Under the pieces are notes generated by a model that was not told where the DNA came from, did not search any database, and saw only the letters and a program-made list of their open reading frames with translations. Both the position numbers and the translations under genes were made by a program. Shown here one piece after another: positions 1-8,120 of a DNA stretch of 27,301 nucleotides; the stretch's first letter is position 1; each line of letters begins with the position of its first letter. The DNA is from RGIG4576 sp045656705 (GTDB lineage Bacteria; Bacteroidota; Bacteroidia; Bacteroidales; Muribaculaceae), in contig JAZORR010000018.1 of assembly GCA_045656705.1 (NCBI GenBank), forward strand, positions 1 to 27,301, in the 5' to 3' direction.

Positions 1-2
1 AA

Positions 3-43
3 TACGCAAAAACAAGAAAATTAGTACGCAAATAGTACGCAAA
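3..43. repeat. Three TACGCAAA repeats on an 11-bp register
   Basis: The octamer TACGCAAA occurs at 3-10, 25-32 and 36-43, so copies start 22 and 11 bp apart and would lie on one face of the helix. The two right-hand copies share the longer AGTACGCAAAT. The array touches the window edge and may continue to the left. No coding region is seen in 1-160. It could be an operator or simply degenerate AT-rich sequence. Confidence 0.4.
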
Positions 44-160
44 TTACATTTTTAGAGCGCTTTCGGGGGATAAAACTGATTTTAGAGTGGATTTAGAAGT
101 TGTAGATGGCGTACCTTATCGGCACGCTTCTTTGGGGTGGTGTCTGATACACTGGGCATT

Positions 161-193
161 AAAAAAGCCCCGATAGGATTTGCCTATCGGAGC
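161..193 (-). terminator. Intrinsic terminator of the TonB receptor/DUF4249 operon
   Basis: An 11-bp stem (167-177 with 183-193, one mismatch) encloses a 5-nt loop and is followed on the minus strand by six U (complement of 161-166). It lies 30 bp past the stop of the DUF4249 gene, the last gene of the minus-strand operon. Confidence 0.85.
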
Positions 194-222
194 CAAATTA
201 TGAATGAAAGTTAAAGTTCTCT

Positions 223-1299
223 TTAAAATGAAATTATATGGGTGTCGTAAGTCATTGCTCCAAACACACCCCAACCACCTTTCACATTGCTCCAGATTTG
301 AATTGGGTATGTATATAGGTCAAAATCACTTATACGGAACACCTCGATATCCTTCAAGAAATAATATAAATCGGGTGATAGATGTTGTAGTTCCACAATC
401 ACATAAGGGGTAATCTCACTTCGCGCTCGCATTCTACTCTCCACCGTAAACTGATACTCTTGTCCATTGATTAATTCATCATCAAACACATTTGTGAAAT
501 TAGCGGGAATAAATCCGTATGAACTCACTAAATCAGAATCATAGAAGAGAATATCATTTGATTTGAAAGCGTCAGTACATATATAATCTGCAATTGCAGC
601 TTCAGGAGTGCGTACTTGCCCGACACTTCTCACTACCAAACGATAAAAATTTTGTTCTTTTCCTGGGTCAATGATTTTTACTTTAATATTCATCACAGTA
701 TCAGCCCCGTGCAAGTCAGTTATTTTCACCGTGTCACCATCCCATTCCACGGCGTCAACATATTCTCTCTTCTTATACATCACGTCCATACTTACCACCT
801 CAATACGAGGAGTTGTAGAAGGTAATTGCAATTCAGCCTCCACCTGATCAAGAGATAGCACCGAGCCATCAGATAATGGGTTAGACTTCGAATTAACACG
901 AATCTTTATATTATCGCCATGTAGAGGTACATATTCACTATTATAAGACAAATATTTTTCATCATATTTCATTGCATACACATCTCTATCATTCACTATC
1001 AACTCAGCTTTGGCATCTTTTAAAACCAAAGTACTCTTTTCTTTATTTAAATCCCAATATTCTTTTACACTCAGACTCTTATCATAACTATAATAATCAG
1101 AACGTAATACAATCATTGAATAATAATCAATATCTACAGATTCAAATATATAAGCATATACCACAGTATCAGGATTCACTACAGCATTCACTGTAATACG
1201 GTCGGTTCTTCGTTCATTTGTGAGTACTATCTCCTTTTCACAAGCCGATAACGATAATACCATCACCATACCTATCAAAATATCACGTAGTTTTATCAT
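223..1299 (-). CDS. DUF4249-type lipoprotein, partner of a TonB-dependent receptor
   Basis: This 358-residue protein begins with a lipoprotein signal peptide (lipobox LSAC, Cys20) followed by a beta-rich region and no catalytic motif. Its length, the opening pattern after the lipobox (a KEI.L run then TDRITVNAVV) and its position directly after a TonB-dependent receptor match the DUF4249 family of Bacteroidetes. These are outer-membrane-anchored proteins of unknown function encoded beside receptors, so a role as substrate-binding or lid partner of the upstream receptor is inference. It starts 27 bp after the receptor stop and is the last gene before a strong terminator. The substrate cannot be read from the sequence. 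The family call rests on recognition rather than a profile search. Confidence 0.75.
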   Translation of the reverse strand: MIKLRDILIGMVMVLSLSACEKEIVLTNERRTDRITVNAVVNPDTVVYAYIFESVDIDYYSMIVLRSDYYSYDKSLSVKEYWDLNKEKSTLVLKDAKAELIVNDRDVYAMKYDEKYLSYNSEYVPLHGDNIKIRVNSKSNPLSDGSVLSLDQVEAELQLPSTTPRIEVVSMDVMYKKREYVDAVEWDGDTVKITDLHGADTVMNIKVKIIDPGKEQNFYRLVVRSVGQVRTPEAAIADYICTDAFKSNDILFYDSDLVSSYGFIPANFTNVFDDELINGQEYQFTVESRMRARSEITPYVIVELQHLSPDLYYFLKDIEVFRISDFDLYTYPIQIWSNVKGGWGVFGAMTYDTHIISF

Positions 1300-1326
1300 A
1301 ATAATGTTATTAATTTGATATCTAAA

Positions 1327-3789
1327 TTAAAACTTATGGGTAAAGCTTACCGATGGCATTATAGGGAAGGGGCATTGCAACTTAAGTACCATTTTTTCGT
1401 CGCTATTAAACCCTACGTATGCAGTATTAGCATTCATTCGGTTATACACATTGTAAACACTCACCCCCATAGTACTCTCTCCCAGCATGTGCTTTATCAC
1501 AAAATTAGCGCCTAAATCAAGATGATGAATAGCTGGTAGCACATAGTCATTTATTCGTTTGAAACTAATAGCTGATTTTAATTCATCTATAATATGCCAT
1601 TGCCATTCTTCTTTAATGGAATTATAAAACCATCCATCACAAACATACTTCGAAAACATAGATGAAAATAATTCAACTCGAGCAATTCCATCGATATAAG
1701 CAAATCGCGGTCCTAATGCTTGAGCCAAAGGAATAGTCCCCCGTCGACCAGTTTGATAAGTCCATGAAGCATTAAGTTCCCAATAAGTTTTTTTACTCAC
1801 AGGAATTTTATGCGAAATCATTACATTCAGATTGTTTCTGCGATCGTTATTAGCATAAAATTCAGCACCACCATTAAGTTGATTACCAGGTCGGTCAAAC
1901 TTTCGCAAAGCTTTCGACCACGTATAACTCACCCAACCAGTGGTGTTGCCAGTGGTCTTTTCGAGCATCAGTTCCACCCCATAAGAGCGACCATTACCCA
2001 CGGACACCATCTGGCTCCAATCACGCATAGCTGAAGCATAATTAGCATTTTGCTTATACTCTATGATATTCTCCATAGTTTTATAATATCCTTCTGCCAA
2101 AAGACTCATTCCCGGAAGTATATCATATACATAACCTAATGCAAATAAATCACTTTTCATAAGAGGGATATCCTTTGTGATTGGTACCCATAGTTCTGAC
2201 GTAGATATTAGGTTGTTGGTTGCAAGGCGATGCATTGACTGCGCCATTCTCGAATATGACAGTTTCATTGCATGTTTATCAGAGAATTTCCAACGCATAG
2301 ACAAACGCGGTTCAATCGATGGATATGTTTTACCTTGCACTGCATGAAGTGCCAACCGTAAGCCAACATTAAATTTTATATTATTATTGAGTTCATAATC
2401 ATCTTCAGCATAAATATTATATTGTTTCAGCAAACGAATGTCGCCCATAGTAGTATCCACGTCATTACTTTTTTCATAAGTATATGGCTTGCCACTGTCT
2501 AAATATTTCAAACCTTTATAGTAAAATTTATTTTTTACTCTCACTTGTGGTGTAAGCTCTTGAATTTTAAATTCACTACCTATTGTAATATTATGCTTAT
2601 TGTTAGGTCGCCATCCAAATTCTGCTTTCGCTACTCCTTCTTCCACTTTTGAAAAATAATCTTGGTTTCCATCTTCCTCTTGCAAAAATTCATTATCGGT
2701 CATTGGATTACGTTCGGCTATGGGGATAGAATAATTTGCGTCCACACAACTTGCATAATAGTAGTTGTTTTGCACAATTCCATAATCATATTTGCTATAT
2801 GCCAAATTAGCTCCTATTGAAAATATATTGTTGACATCCCAATTCCAATTTATGGCTCCACACATATTACTCCACTCTGTGCCAGTACTATCTTCTCTAA
2901 TAACAGTTGTTGTTTCTAAATGAGGAAATGTGCCTATAGGTCGAGGCTCCGGATTTAAGTCTACCACCTTAATCGACACAACGTCTGAAGGTGTCATCTT
3001 ATCGATATCTTTACCATAATAAAACGATGCTGACAAACGATTTCGCTCGCTGAACTTATGAGTGAGTTTTGCATTCACATCATAATATTTCATATTTGAA
3101 TATGGCAATAGTTTATCGGGATTGTCATACACCTTTTTAAGTGTAGGATATGCAAACATATCGAAATAAGACATTCGTCCACCTATGATGAACGAAGTGT
3201 GATCTTTCCATATAGGGCCTTCAATTGACACACTACCCGATAATACACCAAGAAACAATGAGCCATGATACTTTTTCATGTCACCTTCCTTCATAGTTAC
3301 GTCTATCACGCTTGATAGGCGCGAACCATATCGAGCGGGGAAAGCACCACGATAGAAGTCGATATTTCCCACCATATCGGGATTGATTGCCGAAGCATAG
3401 CCTTTCAAGTGTTCGGGATTATAGAGTGTAGCGCCATCCAGACTAATAAGATTTTGGTCGATATTACCACCACGCACCGAGATGCCCACAGTACCTTCAC
3501 CCTCACTATTCACTCCTGGAAGTTTCTGCAAAGATTTAAGCACATCTGGAGTTCCCATAAACATAGGTACACGCTTGATTTGTAACGGACTTATTTGAAT
3601 TGCACTCATCTGCGAACTCTCCATTCCAAATTTATTATTTCCAACCACTTCTACCTCTCCGAGTTTTACGCTCTTCGCAAGACTTGATTTGGGAATCGTG
3701 CTATCTTGATTGGTATTATTCAAATATTGGGCATAAGTTACCAAGCTACTTACGCCCAATATTAATAATAACAATAATTTCCTTTTCAT
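1327..3789 (-). CDS. TonB-dependent outer-membrane receptor
   Basis: This 820-residue protein is a TonB-dependent receptor for active import across the outer membrane. After a signal peptide of about 20 residues (MKRKLLLLLILG...TYAQ) comes a TonB-box-like stretch (GEVEVVG). A plug domain follows, with TPDVLKSLQKLPGV, VRGG and SLDGATLYNPEH, and then a long beta-barrel ending in a terminal Phe. It lacks the N-terminal carboxypeptidase-regulatory-like domain that many Bacteroidetes receptors carry before the plug. I use the ATG at 3789 because it gives a clean signal peptide. A GTG five codons upstream overlaps the TGA of the preceding lipoprotein gene and could give translational coupling. The following DUF4249 partner makes this a receptor/lipoprotein pair with unknown substrate. 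There is no SusD-like gene, so it is not a typical polysaccharide locus. Confidence 0.9.
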   Translation of the reverse strand: MKRKLLLLLILGVSSLVTYAQYLNNTNQDSTIPKSSLAKSVKLGEVEVVGNNKFGMESSQMSAIQISPLQIKRVPMFMGTPDVLKSLQKLPGVNSEGEGTVGISVRGGNIDQNLISLDGATLYNPEHLKGYASAINPDMVGNIDFYRGAFPARYGSRLSSVIDVTMKEGDMKKYHGSLFLGVLSGSVSIEGPIWKDHTSFIIGGRMSYFDMFAYPTLKKVYDNPDKLLPYSNMKYYDVNAKLTHKFSERNRLSASFYYGKDIDKMTPSDVVSIKVVDLNPEPRPIGTFPHLETTTVIREDSTGTEWSNMCGAINWNWDVNNIFSIGANLAYSKYDYGIVQNNYYYASCVDANYSIPIAERNPMTDNEFLQEEDGNQDYFSKVEEGVAKAEFGWRPNNKHNITIGSEFKIQELTPQVRVKNKFYYKGLKYLDSGKPYTYEKSNDVDTTMGDIRLLKQYNIYAEDDYELNNNIKFNVGLRLALHAVQGKTYPSIEPRLSMRWKFSDKHAMKLSYSRMAQSMHRLATNNLISTSELWVPITKDIPLMKSDLFALGYVYDILPGMSLLAEGYYKTMENIIEYKQNANYASAMRDWSQMVSVGNGRSYGVELMLEKTTGNTTGWVSYTWSKALRKFDRPGNQLNGGAEFYANNDRRNNLNVMISHKIPVSKKTYWELNASWTYQTGRRGTIPLAQALGPRFAYIDGIARVELFSSMFSKYVCDGWFYNSIKEEWQWHIIDELKSAISFKRINDYVLPAIHHLDLGANFVIKHMLGESTMGVSVYNVYNRMNANTAYVGFNSDEKMVLKLQCPFPIMPSVSFTHKF

Positions 3790-3800
3790 ATTATAAAAAA

Positions 3801-4385
3801 TCACTTTTTAGCTATCCATACTTCTCGTAAAATTGCTTGCTTTTTATTTATCTCTGGAAATAGAGAAAGATCTGCCACCGACACACTTTCTGTATCAGTA
3901 ATAATTCTATCTACATCCACTGCAACAAGTTTATGTTTTACTTTGAATTCGCTATAAATAATTCCAGCTAAATCTCGATAATACTCGTGTAACGTTAATA
4001 TTTTATTATTTACATCATATTCAAAATCATGTCCGCTATAAAGATCCTGTATTTTATAAGCTCTTCTATATTTCATACCATCTTTAAACAAATAATACGT
4101 ATATTTAGAATCTAAATCATCCTTTTTAACAATTCTTTCATAATCATAAATGTAGAAATTAGAGCTCCTTGCCCACATTGCACTTTTAAGAATATTGAGA
4201 ACTTCTTCATCAGTAAATTCTGTTGTGGCAGCAATATACTTTCCATTATCCAAAAAAACAGAATCCTTCTTATCAATCAAGGTTCTTACACCATTAGGTT
4301 CATCTCCTTCATTTTTGCATCCAGAAATAGTATTCACTAAACAAATATTTACTATTAAATATAAAATAATCCTTATAGTTTTCAT
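3801..4385 (-). CDS. Lipoprotein of unknown function, first gene of the receptor operon
   Basis: This is a 194-residue protein with a lipoprotein signal peptide ending at Cys23 (TISGC). The mature part is charged, rich in Tyr, Asp and Lys, with no transmembrane segment and no motif I recognise. Its stop overlaps the possible GTG start of the TonB-dependent receptor and lies 12 bp before the preferred ATG, so the two are almost certainly co-transcribed. A good promoter sits about 25 bp upstream of its start. Being first in an operon with a receptor and a DUF4249 lipoprotein suggests a surface accessory of the same uptake system, which is inference. The gene is AT-rich like the block to its right. 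Confidence 0.7.
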   Translation of the reverse strand: MKTIRIILYLIVNICLVNTISGCKNEGDEPNGVRTLIDKKDSVFLDNGKYIAATTEFTDEEVLNILKSAMWARSSNFYIYDYERIVKKDDLDSKYTYYLFKDGMKYRRAYKIQDLYSGHDFEYDVNNKILTLHEYYRDLAGIIYSEFKVKHKLVAVDVDRIITDTESVSVADLSLFPEINKKQAILREVWIAKK

Positions 4386-4410
4386 ATTGCATAATATTTA
4401 AAGTTCATTA

Positions 4411-4441
4411 CAAATATATATATTTTTAGGTTATTTGTCAA
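4411..4441 (-). promoter_or_regulatory. Promoter of the lipoprotein/TonB receptor/DUF4249 operon
   Basis: On the minus strand a TTG (-33 element, 4441-4439) is followed by a 20-bp spacer and TATATTTG (-7 element, 4418-4411). This fits the Bacteroidetes consensus TTTG-N19-21-TAnnTTTG. The start codon of the 194-residue lipoprotein follows about 25 bp downstream. Confidence 0.65.
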
Positions 4442-4476
4442 GAGGGTATAAAATATATAAATAAAATATACCCTCT
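4441..4476 (-). terminator. 10-bp hairpin after the Cys/His protein gene, possible terminator
   Basis: A perfect inverted repeat (4441-4450 with 4467-4476) has a 16-nt AT-only loop and starts 7 bp past the stop codon at 4484. On the minus strand it is not followed by a U-run, so it is a poor intrinsic terminator and may instead protect the mRNA end. It abuts the promoter of the next operon. Confidence 0.4.
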
Positions 4477-4483
4477 TTCATGC

Positions 4484-5326
4484 CTAAATAACGAAAGGTT
4501 GACAAGTAAACACACCTAATAACACATCGTCACCATCATATATTTCAACTTTAACCGTATATAATCCTCTACTTAAAAATGTAATTTTAGTAATATGAGG
4601 ATATTCTCCGTTATTGAATATGGCTTTCCCAAGAGCTACGGCATCTCTATCTTCATCTTGTTCTTCATAAATAGTCCAAACATAATTATATTTTTCATCC
4701 ATTTCAAAACCATCTTCACTACTTGGAAAAAATTCATACTCTCGATTTAATAAATAATCTCCCGTGCCAGGCATTAAAGTTCCTTCAACTACATTTGATG
4801 AATGATTTACCTTTTTATAATACCTACGATTATTCATATATAGATATGGTCCATATTCTGGAGCATGTTCCATCAATGGACCTTTGCCCCATTTAGAAAT
4901 ATATTTCGATCTATCACCTGGCTTAATAATAGCTGAATGGTCACTATTATAGTAGAATACTGTTGTGGCATCACTTTCTGTTGCTTCCTCAAAATCACCT
5001 TTTTCCCAATAATATTCCAAATTTTTACCCCCTGTTGAGTTTCGTTGGTTCAACCAACAAGTTACACCACCATGTACCATATTCCATGCATAACTATGGC
5101 AATTATATGTATTTGTAGAACTACTTAAAAAAACAGCATTAGGATATCGTTGCCTTGTATAGGTATTAGACCAATTGATCTCGTCTTCTGACGCTTCTGT
5201 TCTATAAATAATTTCAATGGGATACCCTCCATAAGTATAAATATAGTCATAATAATCTGCAAAAACATTTATTGCTAATAATGACATTAAAATATATGAT
5301 AATATTCGTTTCATAATCGTATTCAT
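4484..5326 (-). CDS. Secreted Cys/His protein with YNCHSYAW motif, putative cysteine peptidase-like
   Basis: The 280-residue protein has a signal peptide of about 23 residues without a lipobox Cys. The core carries YNCHSYAW (Cys76, His77), then SDHSAII (His130) and SKWGKGPLMEH (His154). The order Cys, then His in an H-S-hydrophobic strand, then a SKWG turn resembles NlpC/P60 or CHAP-like papain-fold enzymes, so a secreted peptidase or amidase is a reasonable guess but unproven. Residues from about 180 look like an Ig/PKD-type beta domain (YNYVWTIYEEQ ... GLYTVKVEIYDGDD). Its ATG overlaps the upstream stop as ATGA, implying coupled translation with the 248-residue lipoprotein. A second ATG four codons in is also possible. 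It is the last gene of the peptidase block. Confidence 0.6.
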   Translation of the reverse strand: MNTIMKRILSYILMSLLAINVFADYYDYIYTYGGYPIEIIYRTEASEDEINWSNTYTRQRYPNAVFLSSSTNTYNCHSYAWNMVHGGVTCWLNQRNSTGGKNLEYYWEKGDFEEATESDATTVFYYNSDHSAIIKPGDRSKYISKWGKGPLMEHAPEYGPYLYMNNRRYYKKVNHSSNVVEGTLMPGTGDYLLNREYEFFPSSEDGFEMDEKYNYVWTIYEEQDEDRDAVALGKAIFNNGEYPHITKITFLSRGLYTVKVEIYDGDDVLLGVFTCQPFVI

Positions 5327-6069
5327 TTAGTGTAAATTATTCTTGAAATTTCTTTTAATTCGTTAGGATTATTAATGTCTCCACCCTTTTCAATAAATTG
5401 ATTTAGCTGCTTGACAGGTCCACTTTTTTGCATTTTTAATTGTGCTCCTATTAGAAGCGAATGTCCTAAAGCCGAAATATTGTTATATTTTTTATTTCTC
5501 AGTTTTTCCTCATATTTTTCATTTACGACACGTTCCAAACGGACGATATTCTTATCTGAATACACATCTTCTATTTTTTTTGAAGCTACAACTAATTCAC
5601 TAAAACCAACTTGAAACGGTGTTATTTCTGTAAAATGACAAGAATATGGATTTCTTGTCATTTCTCCAATATTATAATCAATATTAAGATTCTCATAAAA
5701 ATCAATTATCTTTTCGCCTGCATCTTGACGTCGTTTAAGTTCTTGAAAACCATTAAAATGATCCATTATAATTGAAGCACCTTCCAAATGATTATTATAG
5801 AACGTATATACACCAGCTAATGGATGATTCATACATAAAGCCACAAGTGTATCAGTTGGAATTTCTTTTAGAATATTCTCTGGTATTTGTGTGGCTTCCA
5901 TCATATCTTCAAATGACATAAAAGTTTTCCACACTTCAGGATTAGTTACTGAATCATACGAAAACATTTGATTCTTACTTGTTTTTGATACCGAATTTTG
6001 ATATATCACATCATCGGCACATGCTCCTAACAACATTGTTGCTAAGAAAAAGAATACTAATTTCTTCAT
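5323..6069 (-). CDS. Lipoprotein of unknown function, coupled to the YNCHSYAW protein
   Basis: This is a 248-residue lipoprotein (lipobox LLGAC, Cys17). The mature part is mostly helical, with a conserved-looking segment around residues 70-115 (TDTLVALCMNHPLAGVYTFY then a GFQELKRRQDAG stretch). I recall similar proteins in Bacteroides beside secreted peptidase-like genes, but no defined function. The ATGA overlap with the next gene and the shared secretion route suggest the two products act together, for instance as anchor, chaperone or inhibitor (inference). Its start codon and leader lie inside the left copy of a 109-bp direct repeat shared with the leader of the C10 propeptide gene. Transcription therefore probably comes from upstream or from signals in that repeat. 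Confidence 0.6.
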   Translation of the reverse strand: MKKLVFFFLATMLLGACADDVIYQNSVSKTSKNQMFSYDSVTNPEVWKTFMSFEDMMEATQIPENILKEIPTDTLVALCMNHPLAGVYTFYNNHLEGASIIMDHFNGFQELKRRQDAGEKIIDFYENLNIDYNIGEMTRNPYSCHFTEITPFQVGFSELVVASKKIEDVYSDKNIVRLERVVNEKYEEKLRNKKYNNISALGHSLLIGAQLKMQKSGPVKQLNQFIEKGGDINNPNELKEISRIIYTK

Positions 6070-6169
6070 AAATTGTTAGTTCTTAAATGTAAGTAATTAA
6101 GTTTTAAAGCGAGAATTCGCCTGTGTAATAGTCTTCACCGAGTTGCACATCGATGGTGTAGTGGTCGGT
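6061..6169. repeat. 109-bp direct repeat, left copy
   Basis: It matches 8112-8220 at 106 of 109 positions by eye, with differences at 6082, 6091 and 6162. On the minus strand it spans the last 21 codons of a DUF3244-like gene, a 34-bp spacer, and the first three codons (MKK) of the next lipoprotein gene. The near identity includes non-coding sequence, so it reflects recent duplication or gene conversion. Confidence 0.95.
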
Positions 6170-6197
6170 TATAAGACTAATGTTGCACAACTTTAAT
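6104..6197 (-). pseudogene. Remnant 3' end of a second DUF3244-like gene
   Basis: Reading in the frame that ends at TAA (6104-6106) gives a tail ending YTIDVQLGEDYYTGEFSL, the same as the tail of the DUF3244-like gene at 8155-8513. A weaker protein-level match continues upstream (SLITDHY against SLSTDLY) into the stop region of the 147-residue lipoprotein gene, where the similarity ends. There is no start codon or signal peptide. It is best read as the surviving end of a deleted paralog. The right boundary is approximate. Confidence 0.7.
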
Positions 6198-6620
6198 ATC
6201 TTGATAGTTGTTGCCTGAATATAATGACACATAAAGAGTTCTTGATTTTTTATTAGGATTTGGCTTTGCTATCAGTTTTAGTTTTGTCTTATAATAAGGA
6301 GAGTTTTCATTCATCTCTATGATGGCACTATCTGATTCTAAAATATGCCAAGGATTTTTATATTCTATTCTTAACCATTGAAGTTCATTGAACTCTAAAT
6401 CCTTTTCTTCATCTATTCCATGCGTATCGTCATATTTAGCATTATAATCAGATATGGAAGACGACACAAATAATTCACCTTCATATATATACTCTCCCCC
6501 TTCCTTAGGTATTCTAATAACTTCAGGATAACCTAAATCTTCCTCTGGTATACAAGACACAAATAAACAACAAATAACAAACAACAAATAACTATATTTA
6601 TTTTTATATTGGTTTATCAT
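6177..6620 (-). CDS. Small BACON-like lipoprotein next to the C10 peptidase
   Basis: This is a 147-residue lipoprotein with its signal peptide ending at Cys23 (FVSC). The mature part looks like a single beta-sandwich: an opening IPKEGGEY, a middle LQWLRIEY, and a closing RTLYVSLYSG...DIKVVQH that recalls the last strands of BACON domains. Its start overlaps the end of the C10 catalytic ORF by 17 bp, a tight coupling. Bacteroides C10 peptidases are known to be encoded with small periplasmic or surface inhibitors, so an inhibitor or partner role is plausible, but nothing in this sequence proves it. The 3' end abuts the remnant DUF3244-like tail, a rearrangement junction. Confidence 0.6.
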   Translation of the reverse strand: MINQYKNKYSYLLFVICCLFVSCIPEEDLGYPEVIRIPKEGGEYIYEGELFVSSSISDYNAKYDDTHGIDEEKDLEFNELQWLRIEYKNPWHILESDSAIIEMNENSPYYKTKLKLIAKPNPNKKSRTLYVSLYSGNNYQDIKVVQH

Positions 6621-7686
6621 ATGTAACTATTCGGATATAATTATTGTAATGAGTATTTTTGTCAATTTTATAATATGGATTATCCAATTCTGCACTATAA
6701 TCATTTACTTTAAATATCCCAGAAACATAATACCCATTACTTCGTCCAGTCCAACCAAAATCACAATGTACCATATTACAAATTTCTATTTCGGTAGTAG
6801 AACTTAATAGAGTATTTCCTTCATATATACTTTTGGTTATAGTTCTTTCTTTAATTTTATATCCATCTATATTCCAACTATGGCTTAAGTCTATCCTAAC
6901 ATTAGGAATAGAATAAATTATTAGAGGACAACCATTATCTATCATATCAACCACCTTGTTAAATTTATAAATATAACTATGAGAATTCTTCAATCCAATA
7001 GCTCTCATATAAGAAGTAGCCTTACTTGGCAATGTGAAAGTCCCCTGTTGGAAATACCAACTTCCACACCCTTCACTAATTTTATACAACAAATGAGATA
7101 TAGAAATAGTATCTCTTGGTATTATATATGTAGGATTATTTAGTTCTTCCCAGTCTATAGTATGACCATTATGAATATATGTTTGAGGATATTTGAAATA
7201 TGTTAATATTTTAGCTATAGCCAAAGGGAAACAACCGGCTGGTGCTTTCTCTTTATGACCAACAATAATCCATTTTCTTCTTTCTGGGTATAAATAATTA
7301 AAAGGATCTCCTTGGTACCAATATCTATAGTTGAAAAGAATAGGACTAGCATACCGATTAATTCGCCATGCTGATTTAGTTATTGAGGTTCTTTTGCCGT
7401 CATTTCCTATCAATTCATCAGAAGGCATTTGATAAGAATCTAGTTCATCATAGTTATTAATTTGATTAAAAGCATATGACACACACATAGAAGTTACAAC
7501 CGTTTCTGGTGTATTATATTCATCTTCATTTACACTAAAATTACCTACTAAAGTATCATTTTCAGCTTCGATATATAACCTTACTGTATTAGGATTCATA
7601 AGCAACTCATCTCCATATTCTGGTTCTTTAAAAAATCCAGGTCCTGTTATTGGATAACCATCATAAATAGGTCTTTCTGTATTCAA
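6604..7686 (-). pseudogene. Peptidase C10 (streptopain-type) catalytic domain, separated from its propeptide by a frame break
   Basis: This 360-residue ORF is a papain-fold cysteine peptidase of family C10. It has WYQGDPFN (Gln125, oxyanion hole), APAGCFPLAIAKI (catalytic Cys152), SHSWNIDGY (catalytic His269) and VHCDFGWTGRSNGYY (around 307-320). All catalytic residues are present. The ORF has no ATG near its beginning. The only candidate is TTG at 7686, and the frame stays open only to about 7710, just past the end of the propeptide ORF at 7692. Propeptide plus catalytic ORF add up to about 500 residues, the size of one C10 prepropeptidase. The simplest reading is one gene with a single frameshift near 7690-7710. 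Alternatives are a base-call error or separate TTG-initiated translation. Activity in the cell is therefore uncertain. Confidence 0.8.
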
Positions 7687-7691
7687 TAGAT

Positions 7692-8120
7692 CTAAGGCAT
7701 TATGTATGTAATGTCAGATAATTCCCCTTCATCGCCAATAGCTATAATTTCTTCTTTAATTCGCGTGTCCCCCGATAAGATAGCATAACCTTGTTCGTCT
7801 TCAAAATTTACAACATATAAAAGATTCTCACAATTTAAATCAGTCGTATCTTGAAGTTCTCGAGAAATAACAGACTTAAATTTTATGGGAGTAATCGTCT
7901 TAATGGTAGGAGATTCCGTTGTTCTTGTATTTATTTCATCATTTTCAGCCAAGAAAGAGAATAAATTAGCTAATGCTGTTTCTTCTGAAATAGCATAAAT
8001 ATTTGGGGCATCTAATTTATTCTCAAATTCCTTTTCACATATAGGTTCATTTACGAACAAATTATCATCACACGCACACATAACCACATATAACGAAATT
8101 AACAAAAATATTTTCTTCAT
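7692..8120 (-). pseudogene. Lipoprotein signal and Spi-type propeptide of the C10 peptidase, 5' part of the split gene
   Basis: The 142-residue ORF has a lipoprotein signal (VMCAC, Cys17). A region typical of the Spi/C10 propeptide follows: helical SEETALANLFSFLAEN, then the strands LLYVVNFEDEQGYAILSGD and IIAIGDEGEL. In streptopain-type enzymes this segment keeps the zymogen inactive and is removed on activation. It ends in TAG at about the point where the catalytic domain should begin, and that domain continues in another frame in the next ORF. On its own it would encode a free propeptide-like inhibitor, a form known in streptococci as Spi, so a functional stand-alone product cannot be excluded. 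The start codon lies in the right copy of the 109-bp repeat. Confidence 0.75.

Noticed and set aside
3787..3804. GTG at 3804 as the receptor start
   Set aside because: It adds MIFYN in front of a complete signal peptide; the ATG at 3789 gives the normal N-terminus. Kept only as a possible coupling site.
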